From NCBI GenBank assembly GCA_027943335.1, contig BSBK01001869.1, positions 1,201,001 to 1,265,000 on the forward strand: a stretch of 64,000 nt of DNA, read 5' to 3'. Each line of letters opens with the position of its first letter. Position 1 is the stretch's first letter. The DNA is from Chamaecyparis obtusa (taxonomy: Eukaryota; Streptophyta; Pinopsida; Cupressales; Cupressaceae). Both the position numbers and the translations under genes were made by a program. The notes below the pieces were generated by a model. It saw only the letters and a list, made by a program, of their open reading frames with translations. It did no database searches and was not told where the DNA came from. Below, piece after piece: positions 23,313 to 36,477 of this stretch.

Positions 23313-24950
23313 AACAAGGTAATGAATGTTAGTTATCTTGAAACTAATATGATCTACGTGGTTTTTTACTTCTTGATATTATTGATTTGATCTAATTAGT
23401 AATTAGATGTTCACAATATTGATTACCAACCATACCATAGATGCAAACATTTAGAATTTCTCTTCATACATCAATGATGATTATCATATTATTGGGTCTC
23501 TTCATTCCACTCAAAATTGTTGGTCATCGTGCCTCTTCATTACTAACATATCCTCTCTATACTTATGCGGAATTTTCTATTATCCAATAGTGTATTACTT
23601 CCAATTGAATTTGAAGGAATAATTTCATAGGATAATGATTGAATGATGATCTTCTGATGAATTAATATTGATTCCTATTTAATATCTCACAAAGAGATTG
23701 GAAGATGAATGATTGCAATGCTTCATTACAACACTTTAGTATTTATCTTTTCATGGTAATCACAACTTTTGGATAATTAATTGGTGATTAGTTAACAAAA
23801 TTCTATAGACTTCATTTGGGCAGTTATAATGATGACGTGAATGTTTATTTTTCTTGTTCTTTATCTTTGATATATGAAGACTGTTGTTTGTTGATTATCC
23901 TCGTTCAATGGAAGAATTGATCAATTATTTAATTCTATATTTGATCCCTCTTGATTAGTTATTATGGAAGCTTGTTGATGATCTATCTATGGATTTCTAG
24001 TTTGATACAATAATTTTCTCTTGTGGGAATATCGATATATGAATTATAATATGAGTTTAAAACTTGATTAACTTAAGAACATTATGTTTATTAAACCTAC
24101 CTAAGGGATAACATATGTAAATAATTGTGTGGTCATCTGTATAGACTCCAAGTGCAATATCTTGCCTTTACTTCTAAATCAAAGAGTAATGATTCCATTT
24201 TTTTCGTCCATTCTCCTCTCTTGTGACCTCATGACTTGACCTAGATGACTTATGAGTTGAGAATCCACACATCACAACCACATATTTACTAAGATGTTTT
24301 CACAATGTTATGAAAACTCCAAAATTGAATTGGAAAGAGAAAATGTATTGTTGGGTCTAAACTTGTATATGCATTGAAGGAGTCTGATCTCTTCCCAATC
24401 ATTCCTTTTCATTACCAAATTGGTTCTTTCAACTAACCAATCTCTTTCTCTAATTAATTGGTAATTAATCCTCTTTATTATATTGCTTAGTGCTAAGTTT
24501 TATTAATTATTGTTATTCTTATTGATTCGACATATATTATCGCTCTGAATATGCTTGATTATAAGATTAATGATATGGGGTGTTATTATTATTCTTAATG
24601 ATTCCTATTGATCCCCCTTGATTTAATATGACATCATATTATTACAACATATTGATTCATATTGGTAAAGCGACCAATATTATTACCAATATGAGTTTAT
24701 ATGATGTCATATTATATGACATCATATTGATTCTTAATATGACATCACATTGATTCTTAATACGACATCATATTATTACAAAATAAAATCTAATTTAATG
24801 TGATGATTTTCTTTTGAATTATAATCTTTATCTTTGACATTTGACATTGATCAATGATCAAACATCATAGATTCATACTATGAAATGATTTAGTTTTACA
24901 ATTATGTATATTTCTCTTATTTTTTTAATATATAATGCATATATATATAG
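23313..24950. other. AT-rich intergenic stretch
   Basis: No gene seen. 'TATGACATCATATTATTAC' and variants recur at about 24629, 24705 and 24760 and also left of element A, so this is the other half of the sequence that A interrupted. Confidence 0.45.
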
Positions 24951-24998
24951 GGTATGTGCAGGATCATGGTATGCCAAAAAGTGGCGATGTAAAAAAAT

Positions 24999-25035
24999 AA
25001 ACTTTTCACTTGTCCAAAAGCACAGTGAAAAGTTT
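24999..25035. repeat. 12-bp inverted repeat
   Basis: AAACTTTTCACT (24999-25010) and AGTGAAAAGTTT (25024-25035), loop of 13. It lies just inside a GGGTATGTGCA sequence at 24951 that resembles 13438. Confidence 0.7.
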
Positions 25036-26272
25036 GTTGACTTTTTAGTAGGCTTGGGTGTTAGTACATCTGGCCAAGCTAAAATTCAAACAGGCCTAAT
25101 CAAATATCCAATAATATCGGATATCCAATTTTATATCGGATATAATTTTTGCTAGTAAATTATATATCTAGCACATGGTCGCATTCAACATTTTCTTTGT
25201 AAACAGGTTGAACGCAGCCAAAGAATTTTGTATATCAGATATAATCATATATCCAATTTGCTCAAGATCAATAAGTAGGTTAATTTTTTAAGTTTTTAAT
25301 ATTTTTATTGTTTTTTAATTGAAATTTGTACTTTTTTTATAAAAACTAGGGTTTAAATGAGATTCTTTATTATTTTTTTAAATTGATTATAATTGTCTAT
25401 TTGGGTTTTAATTGAAATTAGACATGGACTCAAACCAATCAAAAAACCCTCATAATGATCCCGCAAATAATCTAGAACCACCTCCAAACAATCTGCAACT
25501 TTCAAAAGACCAACCAGTCTCAAACCCTCGATGTTTAGAGGATCCAATAGGAGACAATCTAAATCATCTTAGAGGATATCACACCACATATGCCAATATC
25601 CCCACATTGTGCCCCATGTTTTCCACATTGAACTCCATTATTGAAAACATGGAAAAACTTATAGAGCAACATAATGTTACACTTCTTTGGTGCAATTCCA
25701 TGCACGCCCAATTTGATGATGGGCTTGATTATGATCAAGTTATGAACCTAAACATAAGAAAACATAACATGACATATGTAATCTTTTTGTGGATCCCAAA
25801 ATTGGTTTAAAAGTGGACCCTAAAAAAACCAAGTTGTCAATTAAATGGTGCACAAATGATGCAATACGTGACAACTTTTGGGACCACAAGTGGATGGTTT
25901 TTGATAGACCACCTCATAGAAATTTAGATGTTCCATTATATTTCATAAAAGAATTATATGTTGAATTTGTGCTCAGTCACAAGGTATATTATTGGAGCAT
26001 GAGACCGAACCAGGGTGTAGGCTTAGGTGCTCCTCAAGATAGGTCGTGGGCACACCGAGTGAAATCCTGCACATATGTCCCTCCTCCCAAGATTTCACCA
26101 CCACCTATAGAGAAACATCCTGATATTATTGTTCAGACCGGCTCACAGACTATTTGATCCATTCACACCTTCAGTGATCTACTAGTTATGCAGAGCACGG
26201 CATTTTTGCATCCTCGTGTTGATGCTTATGGCCCTTCCACATCCTCCATGAGCTCATATATTTGTGTGCCCC

Positions 26273-28222
26273 TAATGTAGAAACCTCCTATATTCCTCTA
26301 AGGAACCTAACTCAACCCAAGGGATTCAACAAATATTGGAACCCTCTCAAGGAATTAGACTCAACTCAAACCTTTATAGAAGGGTCTGACTTAAGGTAAC
26401 CCAACACAACATAATTTTGAATGAATTTACTCACATTGAACCTTGTCCTTTAATCCCAATCATATTCCAACTCTGACTTCTCACCACTTGGTAACACACC
26501 ATCCCACACATCCTGAGATTGATCTTCTCTTCAAGGCATACTAGCCCTTTGATCCTTCACCCAAACTCCAACTGCCCACTCTAATGGCTTCTAGTATATT
26601 CAGCCTACCCTATCCAACTTGTATCAACTCTCACATAATCCCTCTTGGAACACCTTCAATGTCTCTGACTTGGATCCACTCACCTAGACCCACAACCCAA
26701 TAAAATACATCCTATGCTCCAATATTCTTCCACTTTCTATGAATCCACTATTAAGACAATCATCTAAATCCTCCCCAAGCCTTTTTACTTTGTCTCTTAC
26801 TAGAAAGACACCTTAATAACCTTTTAGGATCTTTCCACCATCCCTTATCCCAGCATTTCATCACCCATTAATCACTCTTAACAAAAATCAAAATAAATTA
26901 CCTTCTTGCTATCTCCTTTGACATACCCGTACTAAGATATCCATATATTTCATAAAATAGAACATTTCTTCAATCTCTCCAGTGAGAACAGTAATAATTA
27001 GCTTCTCAAAAACTTAATTCAATCTGAGAAAGATCCAACGGTTCAATTCGGAGATATGGCCCCTGCACTGGACTGCATTTTTCTATAAAAGTCAAGCGTT
27101 CACCCTCAGGATTCCTATTCCCTTTCTCAATCCTCCTTCATGCTTTCCTTGCATTAAATAACAATACAAGTAATATGATACATGTTTATTCCCCTTCCAC
27201 CTTTCATATAAATCCCAAGGTGGAAGGTTCACTTCATTCTAAAACCCTTAGGGTCGAATTTGCTGATTGTGTCTTTTACCAGTCGCTGGCACACCAGTCC
27301 TGTACTTGCTTTAAATCAATAAAAGGAAATCAAGATAACATAAAACCCAAAGGATAATGTCCTAATGACCCCAGGAAATGCACTTACAACATTAAATAAT
27401 ACAAATTACGTTCAATCCAAAACATAACTTTTTGCTGCAATGACTATCACGGGACAGTGAGTTACAAGAATGCAGGGAATTTCCTTTTTATTAATTGATT
27501 TTCTTTAAACTCGAACCAATACACCACCACCTGATCTATTCTCTCCACTCATGTGGATCTCCCTAAAATAAGACTCTCATCTTCCAAATAACTTGACCAA
27601 GACCATCTAACCAACTCTAATTGTCTCAATTGTTTGATAACAGTCCCTAACTGACTGTTGAACCGAAAATGGATAAAGATTGTTGTCAAGTTGACAAAAA
27701 ATGTTGTCAACTCAAAAATATAACATCTAATGGCCCTCTCACAACCTTTAAAAGTTTTAGATACAACCCATCAAAACCAAACTAACTTATGATTCCTACT
27801 AACCCCAATCAAGCCTTATTTGGCTTATATTGCCAACATTGGCAATTTACAATATTGTGCACTCTTTAGTGCTTTTAATCCCATTGAGAGGCTTTAACAG
27901 CCTTATTACATCAATTAAGACCTTTATAGGTCATTTTCAACAACCATTAACCTAGGATCAACAAAATCTATTCCTAGTGACCCCTATCCCATAAACCTTA
28001 CACCTTAGCCATTTTGGCCTAGTTGCCAATCTTGGCAATCTATTACATTTTTAAGATTTTAACATTTCTATTACATCCCAATGGCTCAAAGGCCATGGTA
28101 CATTATCAAATGACTTCATACATCCTCATCAGGTCTTCATTCCTCTTTTGAATTCATAGGTCTTCTCCTTAGGTCCTAATAGTGACCTTGTGTTCTTTAT
28201 CCTCATAGGTGCCCCTGCACCA
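26273..28222 (-). repeat. Element B 3' LTR
   Basis: Matches 29816-31764 almost base for base; its outer end has TTA where the other copy has TCA. Confidence 0.92.
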
Positions 28223-29560
28223 TACTCCCTAACTTCAAATGTTTCCCAGTCCCTTGGAAACCTTGTACCTACAAAACAAATAGATCTCAAGGCACCTTCA
28301 TGTCCTTGAAGTGTGCTCTCCTCCATCTTGTATGTGTTCTTTGTATATGGACACCCTATGCCCTCTTTGCTCATTAAATGCTTCATGATTGTGACCTTGT
28401 CCTTACCATGCTTGTGCATGCTAAAATCTATCTTCTCACCCATGTTTTCCATCTACCCATACATTGCATTGTATTTCACATCATGTATCTTCTTTCCACA
28501 TCTTCTTCTCTTTCTCCTTTTGGGCTTAGTACCCATTAACCAAAACAAAAGAAATATCAAACAATAGCATATGCCTTCTAGTATGTGACTCCTACCAAAC
28601 TTCAATATCTTCACCATATTAGGAAGCTCCACCATAGCCTCATGTACCTGCAACAAAATTAGAACTAAAAACCAAAAACAATTCATTATACTAAAATATT
28701 TCATCTCCATCATTGGAGTACACATTCCTTGATGCATCTTCTCTTCATTCCTCATCAATATGTTGCCTTCTTCATGCTTGAAAACCTCTGTCATTTTCTA
28801 AAACTTCTCATCATCCTCTTTCCTTTTTCCTTTGCATTCCACCTTTTCCTTGGTGGTTATTTCATCAGCTTCAATCACGTTGGCCTTTGAGAAAACAATT
28901 TGACCCATTTTCTGCCCTATTTTTAGTGGGCACAATATATCCCCAATCAATATCATACCTTCATCTTCAAATGTTCTTCTTTTCATGTCTTCATCGGCAA
29001 CTCTCTCTTCTATCTTTGTCCCAACAATCTGAACCTCTTCACCATGAGATTCACCATCTTCTTTATATCCTATCTACTGCACTCTTCCTCCTTGTCCTTT
29101 CAGTGGACTCTTCATCTCTATCTTCACATCTTCATGTTCCTTTTGTCTCAGGAACCCTCTTCTTCCAAACAACCAGGATCTTGACATTCCCCATGTCTCC
29201 TTATCATCCTGCAATGAACTCATCACAAACTTCTTTCCATCTTTGTTAATAGCATATTCATTTTTCAATCCACAATGTATGGCCTTAACATCCACTTGCC
29301 ATCTTCTACCAAAAATCAAATGATAATCATCCAAAGGTACAATATCACATAATATGTTATCAACATATGGACCAATATTAAATGAAACATAGGCCTTCTC
29401 TCTAATATCAATCCATTGATCATTATTGAAACCATATACTCTGTAAGGAATACCATGTGCTATTCTTTTCAAATTCAATTTGGAAACCATCTGATCTAAA
29501 ACAAGATTAGCAATAGACCCACTAGAAACAATAACCTTGCATACCTTACCCTAGCACTTA
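28129..29560 (-). pseudogene. Element B retropepsin-like protease and unknown tail
   Basis: One minus-strand frame runs from about 29560 into the 3' LTR at 28129, broken by TAG stops at about 29536, 29072, 28796 and 28451. The N-terminal part resembles Ty3/Gypsy aspartic proteases: 'GKVCKVIVSSGSIANLVLD', then 'ILCDIVPLDDYHLIFGRRW' and 'VKAIHCGLKNEYAINKDGKK'. The catalytic D-S/T-G reads S-S-G, so the active aspartate is missing. After about residue 150 the frame carries charged sequence that I cannot assign; no RT motif follows. The element is therefore dependent on others for movement. Confidence 0.65.
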
Positions 29561-29801
29561 CATTTTGTCCTGAATATGGATGAATTCTGAATGTACCTTG
29601 TACCATCATTATCTACCATGATGACTTGCTCTCAACCTTCTTCAAATAGCAACCTCAAAAACCACCTTCAATCCAAGATCTATCCGACTTGGAATCACCA
29701 CTTTGGAACACTCCTGGAGGATGATTCAACTCCAAGCATCAACAAAGGACTCCTGGTCTTCAAAATCTCAGATCTTCAACCCAAACCAGATCTTTTACTA
29801 T

Positions 29802-29815
29802 GCTCTGATACCACT
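29802..29815 (-). other. Primer binding site, element B
   Basis: Minus strand AGTGGTATCAGAGC directly after the 5' LTR; contains the initiator tRNA-Met complement. Confidence 0.9.
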
Positions 29816-31764
29816 TGATGTAGAGCCCTCCTATATTCCTCTAAGGAACCTAACTCAACCCAAGGGATTCAACAAATATTAGAACCCTCTCAAGGAATTA
29901 GACTCAACTCAAAGCTTTATAAAAGGGCCTGACTTAAGGTAACCCAACACAACATAATTTTGAATGGATTTACTCACATTGAACCTTTTCCTTTAATCCC
30001 AATCATATTCCAACTCTGACTTCTCACCACTTGGTAACACACCATCCCACACATCCTGAGATTGATCTTCTCTTCAAGGCATACTAGCCCTTTGATCCTT
30101 CACCCAAACTCCAACTGCCCACTCTAATGGCTTCTAGTATATTTAGCCTACCCTATACAACTTGTATCAACTCTCACATAATCCCTCTTGTAACACCTTC
30201 AATGTCTCTGACTTGGATCCACTCACCTAGACCCACAACCTAATAAAATACATCCTATGCTCCAACATTCTTCCACTTTCTATGACTCCACTATTAAGAC
30301 AATCATCTAAATCCTTCCCAAGAATTTTTACTTGTGTCTTACTAGAAAGACACCTTAATAACCATTTAGGATCTTTCCACCATCCCTTATCCCAACATTT
30401 CATCACCCATTAATCACTCTTAACAAAAATAAAAATAAATTACCTTCTTGCTGTCTCCTTTGACATACCCGTACTAAGATATCAATATCTTTCAGAAAAT
30501 AGAACATTTCTTCAATCACTCTAGTGAGAACAGGTGTAATTAGCTTCTCAAAAACTTAATTCAATCTAAGAAAGATCCAACAATTCAATTCAGAGATATG
30601 GCCCCCGCACTAGACTGCATTTTTCTATGACAGTCAAGCATTCACCCTAAGGATTCCTATTCCCTTTCTCCATCCTCCTTCATGCTTTCCTTGCATTAAA
30701 TAACAATACAAGGAATATGATACATGTTTATTCCCCTTCCACCTTTCATATAAATCCCAAGGTGGAAGGGTCACTTCATTCTAAAACCCTCAGGGCCGAA
30801 TTTGCTAACTGTGTCTTTTACCAGTCGTTGGCACACCAGTCCTGTACTTGCTTTAAATCAATAAAAGGAAATAAAGATAACATAAAACCCAAAGGGTAAT
30901 GTCCTAATGACCCCAGGAAATTCACTTACAACATTAAATAATACAAATTACATATAATCCAAAACATAAATTTTTGCTGTAATGACTGTCACATGACAGT
31001 GAGTTACAAGAATGCAGGGAATTTCCTTTTTATTAATTAATTTTCTTTAAACTCAAACCAATACACCACCACCTAATCTATTCTCTCCACTCATGTGGAT
31101 CTCCCTAAAATAAGACTCTCATCTTCCAAATAACTTGACCAAGACCATCTAACCAACTCTAACTGTCTCAATTGTTTGATAACAGTCCCTAACTGACTAT
31201 TGAACCGAAAATGGATAAAGATTGTTGTCAAGTTGACAAAAAATGTTGTCAACTCAATAATATAACATCTAATGGCCCTCTCACAACCTTTAAAATGTTT
31301 AGAGACAACCCATCAAAACCAAACTAACTTATGATTCCTACTAACCCCAATCAAGCCTTATTTGGCTTATATTGCCAACATTGGCAATTTACAATATTGT
31401 GCACTCTTTAGTGCTTTTAATCCCATTGAGAGGCTTTAACAGCCTTATTACATCAATTAAGACCTTTATAGGTCATTTTCAACAACCATTAACCTAGGAT
31501 CAACAAAATCTATTCCTAGTGACCCCTATCCCATAAACCTTACACCTTAGCCATTTTGGCCTAGTTGCCAATCTTGGCAATCTATTACATTTTTAAGATT
31601 TTAACATTTCTATTACATCCCAATGGCTCAAAGGCCATGGTACATTATCAAATGACTTCATAGGTCCTCATTAGGTCTTCATTCCTCTTTTGAATTCATA
31701 GGTCTTCTCCTTAGGTCCTGATAGTGACCTTGTGTTCTTTATCCTCATAGGTGCCCTTGCACCA
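29816..31764 (-). repeat. Element B 5' LTR
   Basis: 1,949 bp; minus-strand start TGGTGCAAGGGC at 31764, end ACATCA at 29816. Confidence 0.92.
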
Positions 31765-33289
31765 GCCCCACACTTGCATTATGTGCAAGAATCTATGCTG
31801 AGGTCCCCTAAATGATAGTGATGTATATAACTACATCTTCAAGGTGGAAAATACTACACAGCACACTATAGGCACTAAAGCACCTCATGAAGATGTGCAT
31901 CAAGGGCATACAAATCCATGGACTCCTACTGTTACGATAAGGATAAACAGTTCACTTGTTACATTGTATTTAATTTTAAACGTTCGTATTTTAGTAGAAT
32001 TTTCTTATAATGATTTCCCACTTATGTTTTTTTATGTGTTACATTTATGTTCAGTTGATGACAAAGGAAGAGATGGCACAAGTGGAGGGGTCCATGCTTT
32101 TAGCCATATCATTTGGCCTTGACACTTCCATGGCACATATGTTATAATGTACTCATTGGTTTCCTTTTATTATAATAGTATATGTACATGTGTTTTCTAA
32201 TTTTACGATCATCTTATTACATACTGATGTAGGTGTCACCAGTTTCCACTAGGGGGTGATGTGAGGGGGTTCAGGCATCTGGCATTGACAAGGGTAAGGT
32301 AATTAAGTAATTTAGATTGTTTATGCATACATGTATACTTGTCAGTTGTGCGTACTCATTTTTAATTTACATGGTTTATTTGATAGAGAGTGGTGTCTGA
32401 TGATGTTGTGAGACCCTTTCACCATGATTGAGTCATAGGCATCTCAATTCACAGTGATACTCCCACGGTACGTATATTTCTAAAGTTATTTATGTATATT
32501 TTACTATCAAGTTTATATAATATGATCAAGTCATGATTGTATGAAGTATCTATTTGACTTTTGTAGGTCACCCCTAGTTTGAGGGAGGTAGAACACCAAG
32601 GGTTTGTCTCGTTGATGGCTCAACTAACATTTCCTGAAAAAAGTTCAACACAGGTAAGTTTTAATGTTAATTCAGTTATTTTGTAAACATATATTTGTTA
32701 CCAAGGATTTAACATTAAATAGTATAACTTGTAGATCAATCTCATGTGTGCAAAGATATACAGGTTGAAGTCAAAATTGGTGGCATTGTCCCTTCGCTAC
32801 CAAGGACATATATTAGGTCTCTTGTCTGCGTGAGGAGACAAAGAGGCGAGGTACATGAGAGTTCAATTTTAGTTTTTTTTAATTTATTATTGTTGACTAT
32901 GATTTTGAATTTTTATTTTATATTTGTAGAAACCATATAAATTAAGTAATCTAACTTGGGGTTTCACTTTTGTGTTTGAATGCAGGATCCATCAGAGCCA
33001 AAGAGTACTTCAAAGAGGCTTCATTTTGATGATCCACCAATAGAATAGGATGTCCTAGAAATATTTGTAGTTGAACTTCTTATTTTGAGATGCCATATGA
33101 CACATTTTGAGATGGTGTATGCCACATTGTATCTAGATATGTTGATTTTGTAAATATGTACATAATTATTATTCATTTTGATATATATGAAACTTGATAT
33201 TCAATCTAATTTGTTAATTCTGTGTTTATTTATTCATTGTTAGTATGTAAATATGCTTGTGTGTATGTAATCATGTGTACAATTTATGC

Positions 33290-33515
33290 CTTAAGTATAT
33301 TCAAGTACATTCTTCATAACCTAAATTCATGTGTATGGGCTACATGCATGACTTAAGTGAATCCATGTGTATGCTTTATAATATATGTGCTACATGTATG
33401 CTTCATGACTTAAGAAAATTTATGTGTACGCTTTATGTACTACATGTGTTCACATATGTAATTCATCATTTAAGTGAATTAAAAATTTATGTGTTACATT
33501 GTATTCATGTGTATC
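33290..33515. repeat. Degenerate tandem repeat of about 65 bp
   Basis: Three drifting copies of 'cttaagtgaatNNatgtgtatgctttat..gctacatgtNtgcttcatga'. Confidence 0.5.
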
Positions 33516-34330
33516 TGATGCTCTCAACCAAGCAAATCCTTCAAAGTTCACTTCACAAATCCGATGATCACCTTTTCAAATCAACTCTTATCCAAAGTAT
33601 CATGTTAAAAATATATTAAACATGTAAAAGACACATAATTCCATGAGAATTAGTAAGAACATTTATGGAATGATGCATCTACATCAAGATTTTGTCAAAA
33701 TGTTATTGAGAAAACAATGACCTATCATTCTAGGTACCAAACCCTCCTTTCTAGGGTCTCTAGGCCAAGGCTTGTTCAAAAAGACTCTTGCAAATCTCTC
33801 TAGATCCCCCCAATGGATCTAACACATCCCTATGGACCCCAATATCATAGCTCCATCACAAAATATACTCATCCATTGGAGTATATGCTCACAACAATGA
33901 CTAGTGTTTTTTCATGCACCTTCAATCAGTATTTACCACCATGTGTGGTCTCTCCACCACCTTATATCTTGCATGTCCCTACAACCAAACACTTTTGTAC
34001 AAGACACTAGTTAATTCCTTTCCTTCAAATGCCAATTAAATGATGCAATATGGACATGGAAGTGATAACAAGACAATAGACAATCAATTTACTCCATTTC
34101 AAATCATAGACACATTCCACAATGCATTCAAATGACCATCCTTGGTCTCTTTACATTTTCCAATGACCCTTTTATGGTCATGTCCCCATCTCCCTTGGAG
34201 AAGAAACATTTGTTCATTGTGGGTACAAACCAATGCTTCCATCATGCCTGGTTGGGTAGGTTTACCCTAGGAATGGTCCTACTTTGCCTCTTAACACACT
34301 AGAATGCTTGCCAACATACACAATGGTGCT
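33516..34330. other. Intergenic, nothing recognised
   Basis: C-rich in places ('ccctatggacccc', 'ccaccaccttat'), with no gene or repeat unit that I can support. Confidence 0.4.
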
Positions 34331-35113
34331 TAGTGCACCTTGGGGACACTTTGGTCTAGCATGTTCATGAACATTCTACTGACTTCATGTTCAAAATGAG
34401 GTTGTCACTAGCATTCACCCACCCAACAATAGCTAATGGCACAGACCATTCGGTGCCATGATGAATGGTTTGGAAGAAACCTAGTGTTGCAACTTTCAAC
34501 TTACCCTCACTAAAAGTTTTGGCATCAAGTGAGATTAGCGTGCCAAATTCAAACAAATTTGAATCTCCCAGAATGGAGAGAATTTTTTGAAGGCCTTAAA
34601 AACATGGTCCTGTAGCATCTCACTATTTTTTGATACCTCTCACGGGGTCCCAGACATGAGCCTTGAAAGATCACTACCCAATCATGCTAAGTGCACCTTG
34701 GGGGCACTTTGGTCCAACATGTTCGCGAATGTTCTAGTGACTCTGTGGTCAAAAAGGGGTTGTCACTAGCATTTACCTGCCCAACTGAAGCTAATGGCAT
34801 AGACCATTTAGTGCCAAGATGAATGGTTTAGAAGAAACCCAGTGGTGCAACTTTCAACTGACCCTCACTGCAAGTTTTGGCATCAAGCGAGATTTGCATG
34901 CCAAATTCAAAATAATTTGAATCTCCTAGAATGGAGAGAGGTTATTGTAGGCCTTAGAAATATGGTCTTGTAGCACCTCATGATTTTCCTATATCTCTCA
35001 TGGGGTCTAAGATATGAGCCTCAAAATATCTGTGCCCAATCATGCTTAGTGCATATTGGGGACACTTTGGTCCAGCATGTTCGCGAACTTTCTAGTGACT
35101 CAATGGTCAAAAT
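34331..35113. repeat. 358-bp tandem repeat, left part
   Basis: 'agtgcaccttgggg' starts units at 34332 and 34690 and, as 'agtgcatattgggg', at 35048: 358 bases apart each time. The third unit is cut at 35113 by element C and resumes at 55699. Inside each unit are 'actttggtccagcatgttc', 'gttgtcactagcattNacc' and 'cctagaatggagagagg'. Confidence 0.9.
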
Positions 35114-36420
35114 TGTTGGAGGTTTTATAGCAAGCCAGAGTGTTGACTATATGTTTGTCATTGATGATAATATATGGTAAGTAGCATGTGTGGAATTCTG
35201 ATGGAGAGAGCCTTGAGTATATGTCTCCTAGATATGTTATCAGCATGATATCATAGACGTAGAGGTTGATTCTGAGTGAAGATAGTAATACTGTTGTTTG
35301 TATCAGTGAGTGTTCCTGATAAGTCCCAGGAAGAGTTTTGTATGTGATTTGCAATATGGTTGTAATGAAGCCTTTCACATTTATATATATATTGTAGACA
35401 TGTGTATGATGCTATGTTCATGGACGTAGAGTTAGATATACAGTACAGGTTGAGTTATGAAGTTTCCAGTTGCCAGTTACAGTTTCTTGAGTTTATCAGA
35501 TGGAGCTGACATTGTTTTTATTATTGTAGTAGTTGTGCCTATGATTTTGATATGTGTGCTTAGATTAGTATTTGGAGAAGATTTAAGAATGTTTGGTTAA
35601 GAGCACATGACATAATCTAGCATGAGAAGAAAGTATCAATTAAATTAGAGCCGGCAGTGTGAAGTGATGTGTCTACTCATACGGAGTTGTGTAGTCCTAA
35701 TTTGTGTTGCATGCTTCGTATAGTTGACTGAGATTTTATTGGAGAGTTTTATTGTTTCTCTAATATTATTTCAAGATGGTTCTAACAAGACAAGTTGGTT
35801 ATATCATTTAGAGGAAGATATTTATAGGCAGTCATTTGTGATTGCTAAGTATGGCAGATAGTTGAAAGATAAGTGCAGAGCAGAAGGTGTGAATCCATCA
35901 GTAGAAGGTCTATGTGAAAAAGTAGAGAGCATATTCCATTCATTGGAACTGATCAAGATAGAAGGTCTACTCATAGCTCACCAAAGATCCAAATATAGTG
36001 TGTATCTATTAAATAGAAGGTTGCATCCTTCACCCCTTTGAGCATTGTTCTCCCGGATAGTGTGTCCTCATCCCTAGCAGGGTTAATTGTAAAAGACTCA
36101 TAATAGGGTTCGACCCTTGACCGGGTCACTTTACTTATTGCATTGTAAAGATCAACTCCTAACAGGGTTGTAAGATCTTCTAACAAGGATCATAATACTC
36201 TAGTGTAGTTTATAGTGGGTGCTAGTTCCCACCGAGGTTTTTACCTATTTGGGTTTCCTCGTAAACAAAATTGTGGTGTTGTGTTAAGTGTTATCTTATT
36301 TTGTTTATGCTTAATGTTCTTCTATACTTAATTGGATAGAGAATTGAATCTTGTAGATAAATGATTCACCCCCCCCCCCCCCCCCCCCCTCTCAGTTATC
36401 TCTTGGGACTATTTCTAACA
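35114..36420 (+). repeat. Element C 5' LTR
   Basis: TGTTGGAGG..TTTCTAACA. TATA-like run at about 35380-35392. 'CTAACAGGG' type words lie at about 36073, 36159 and 36179, stem-loop GTGGGTGCTAGTTCCCAC at 36215-36232, and 21 consecutive C at 36369-36389. Confidence 0.92.
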
Positions 36421-36422
36421 AT

Positions 36423-36434
36423 TGGTATCAGAGC
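36423..36434 (+). other. Primer binding site, element C
   Basis: TGGTATCAGAGC, two bases after the LTR. Confidence 0.92.
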
Positions 36435-36451
36435 CAAGTGCCTCAGAGAGA

Positions 36452-36465
36452 AAGCTTAATAGCTT
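36452..36465 (+). promoter_or_regulatory. Leader stem-loop, element C
   Basis: AAGCT-TAAT-AGCTT, identical to that of element A. Confidence 0.5.
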
Positions 36466-36477
36466 GAGGTTGATCAG

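Larger units (their letters stand above)
26273..31764 (-). mobile_element. Element B: Ty3-like LTR retrotransposon remnant, protease only
   Basis: LTRs at 29816-31764 (5', minus strand) and 26273-28222 (3') are about 1,950 bp and nearly identical by eye, with TG..CA ends on the minus strand (TGGTGC..ACATCA). GCCCC at 26268-26272 and 31765-31769 is a perfect 5-bp target duplication. A minus-strand primer site lies at 29802-29815. The interior is only about 1.6 kb: a retropepsin-like protease and an unassigned tail. There is no gag, RT or integrase. The element is the youngest-looking insertion in the window judged by LTR similarity. Confidence 0.9.
25425..33049 (+). pseudogene. Unrecognised multi-exon gene or relic, split by element B
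   Basis: Coding begins MDSNQSKNPHNDPANN at 25425. A frameshift near 25780 leads into a frame that runs to 26272; removing element B and one target copy lets this frame continue from 31770 (..YICVP then HTCIMCKN..) to about 31929. Further short exons with GT-AG borders fit in phase: about 32231-32300, 32387-32461, 32568-32653, 32766-32850 and 32986-33049, the last ending HFDDPPIE and TAG. Several in-frame TGA codons are present (for example 26155, about 31801, about 32431), as expected from CGA to TGA change. Upstream, GGGTATGTGCA and an inverted repeat look like a transposon end. Family unknown; it may be a cellular gene or a DNA-transposon gene. Confidence 0.4.

Noticed and set aside
27175..30899. 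Two near-identical 60-codon plus-strand ORFs
   Set aside because: They are antisense ORFs in the two LTRs of element B, alike only because LTRs are copies.
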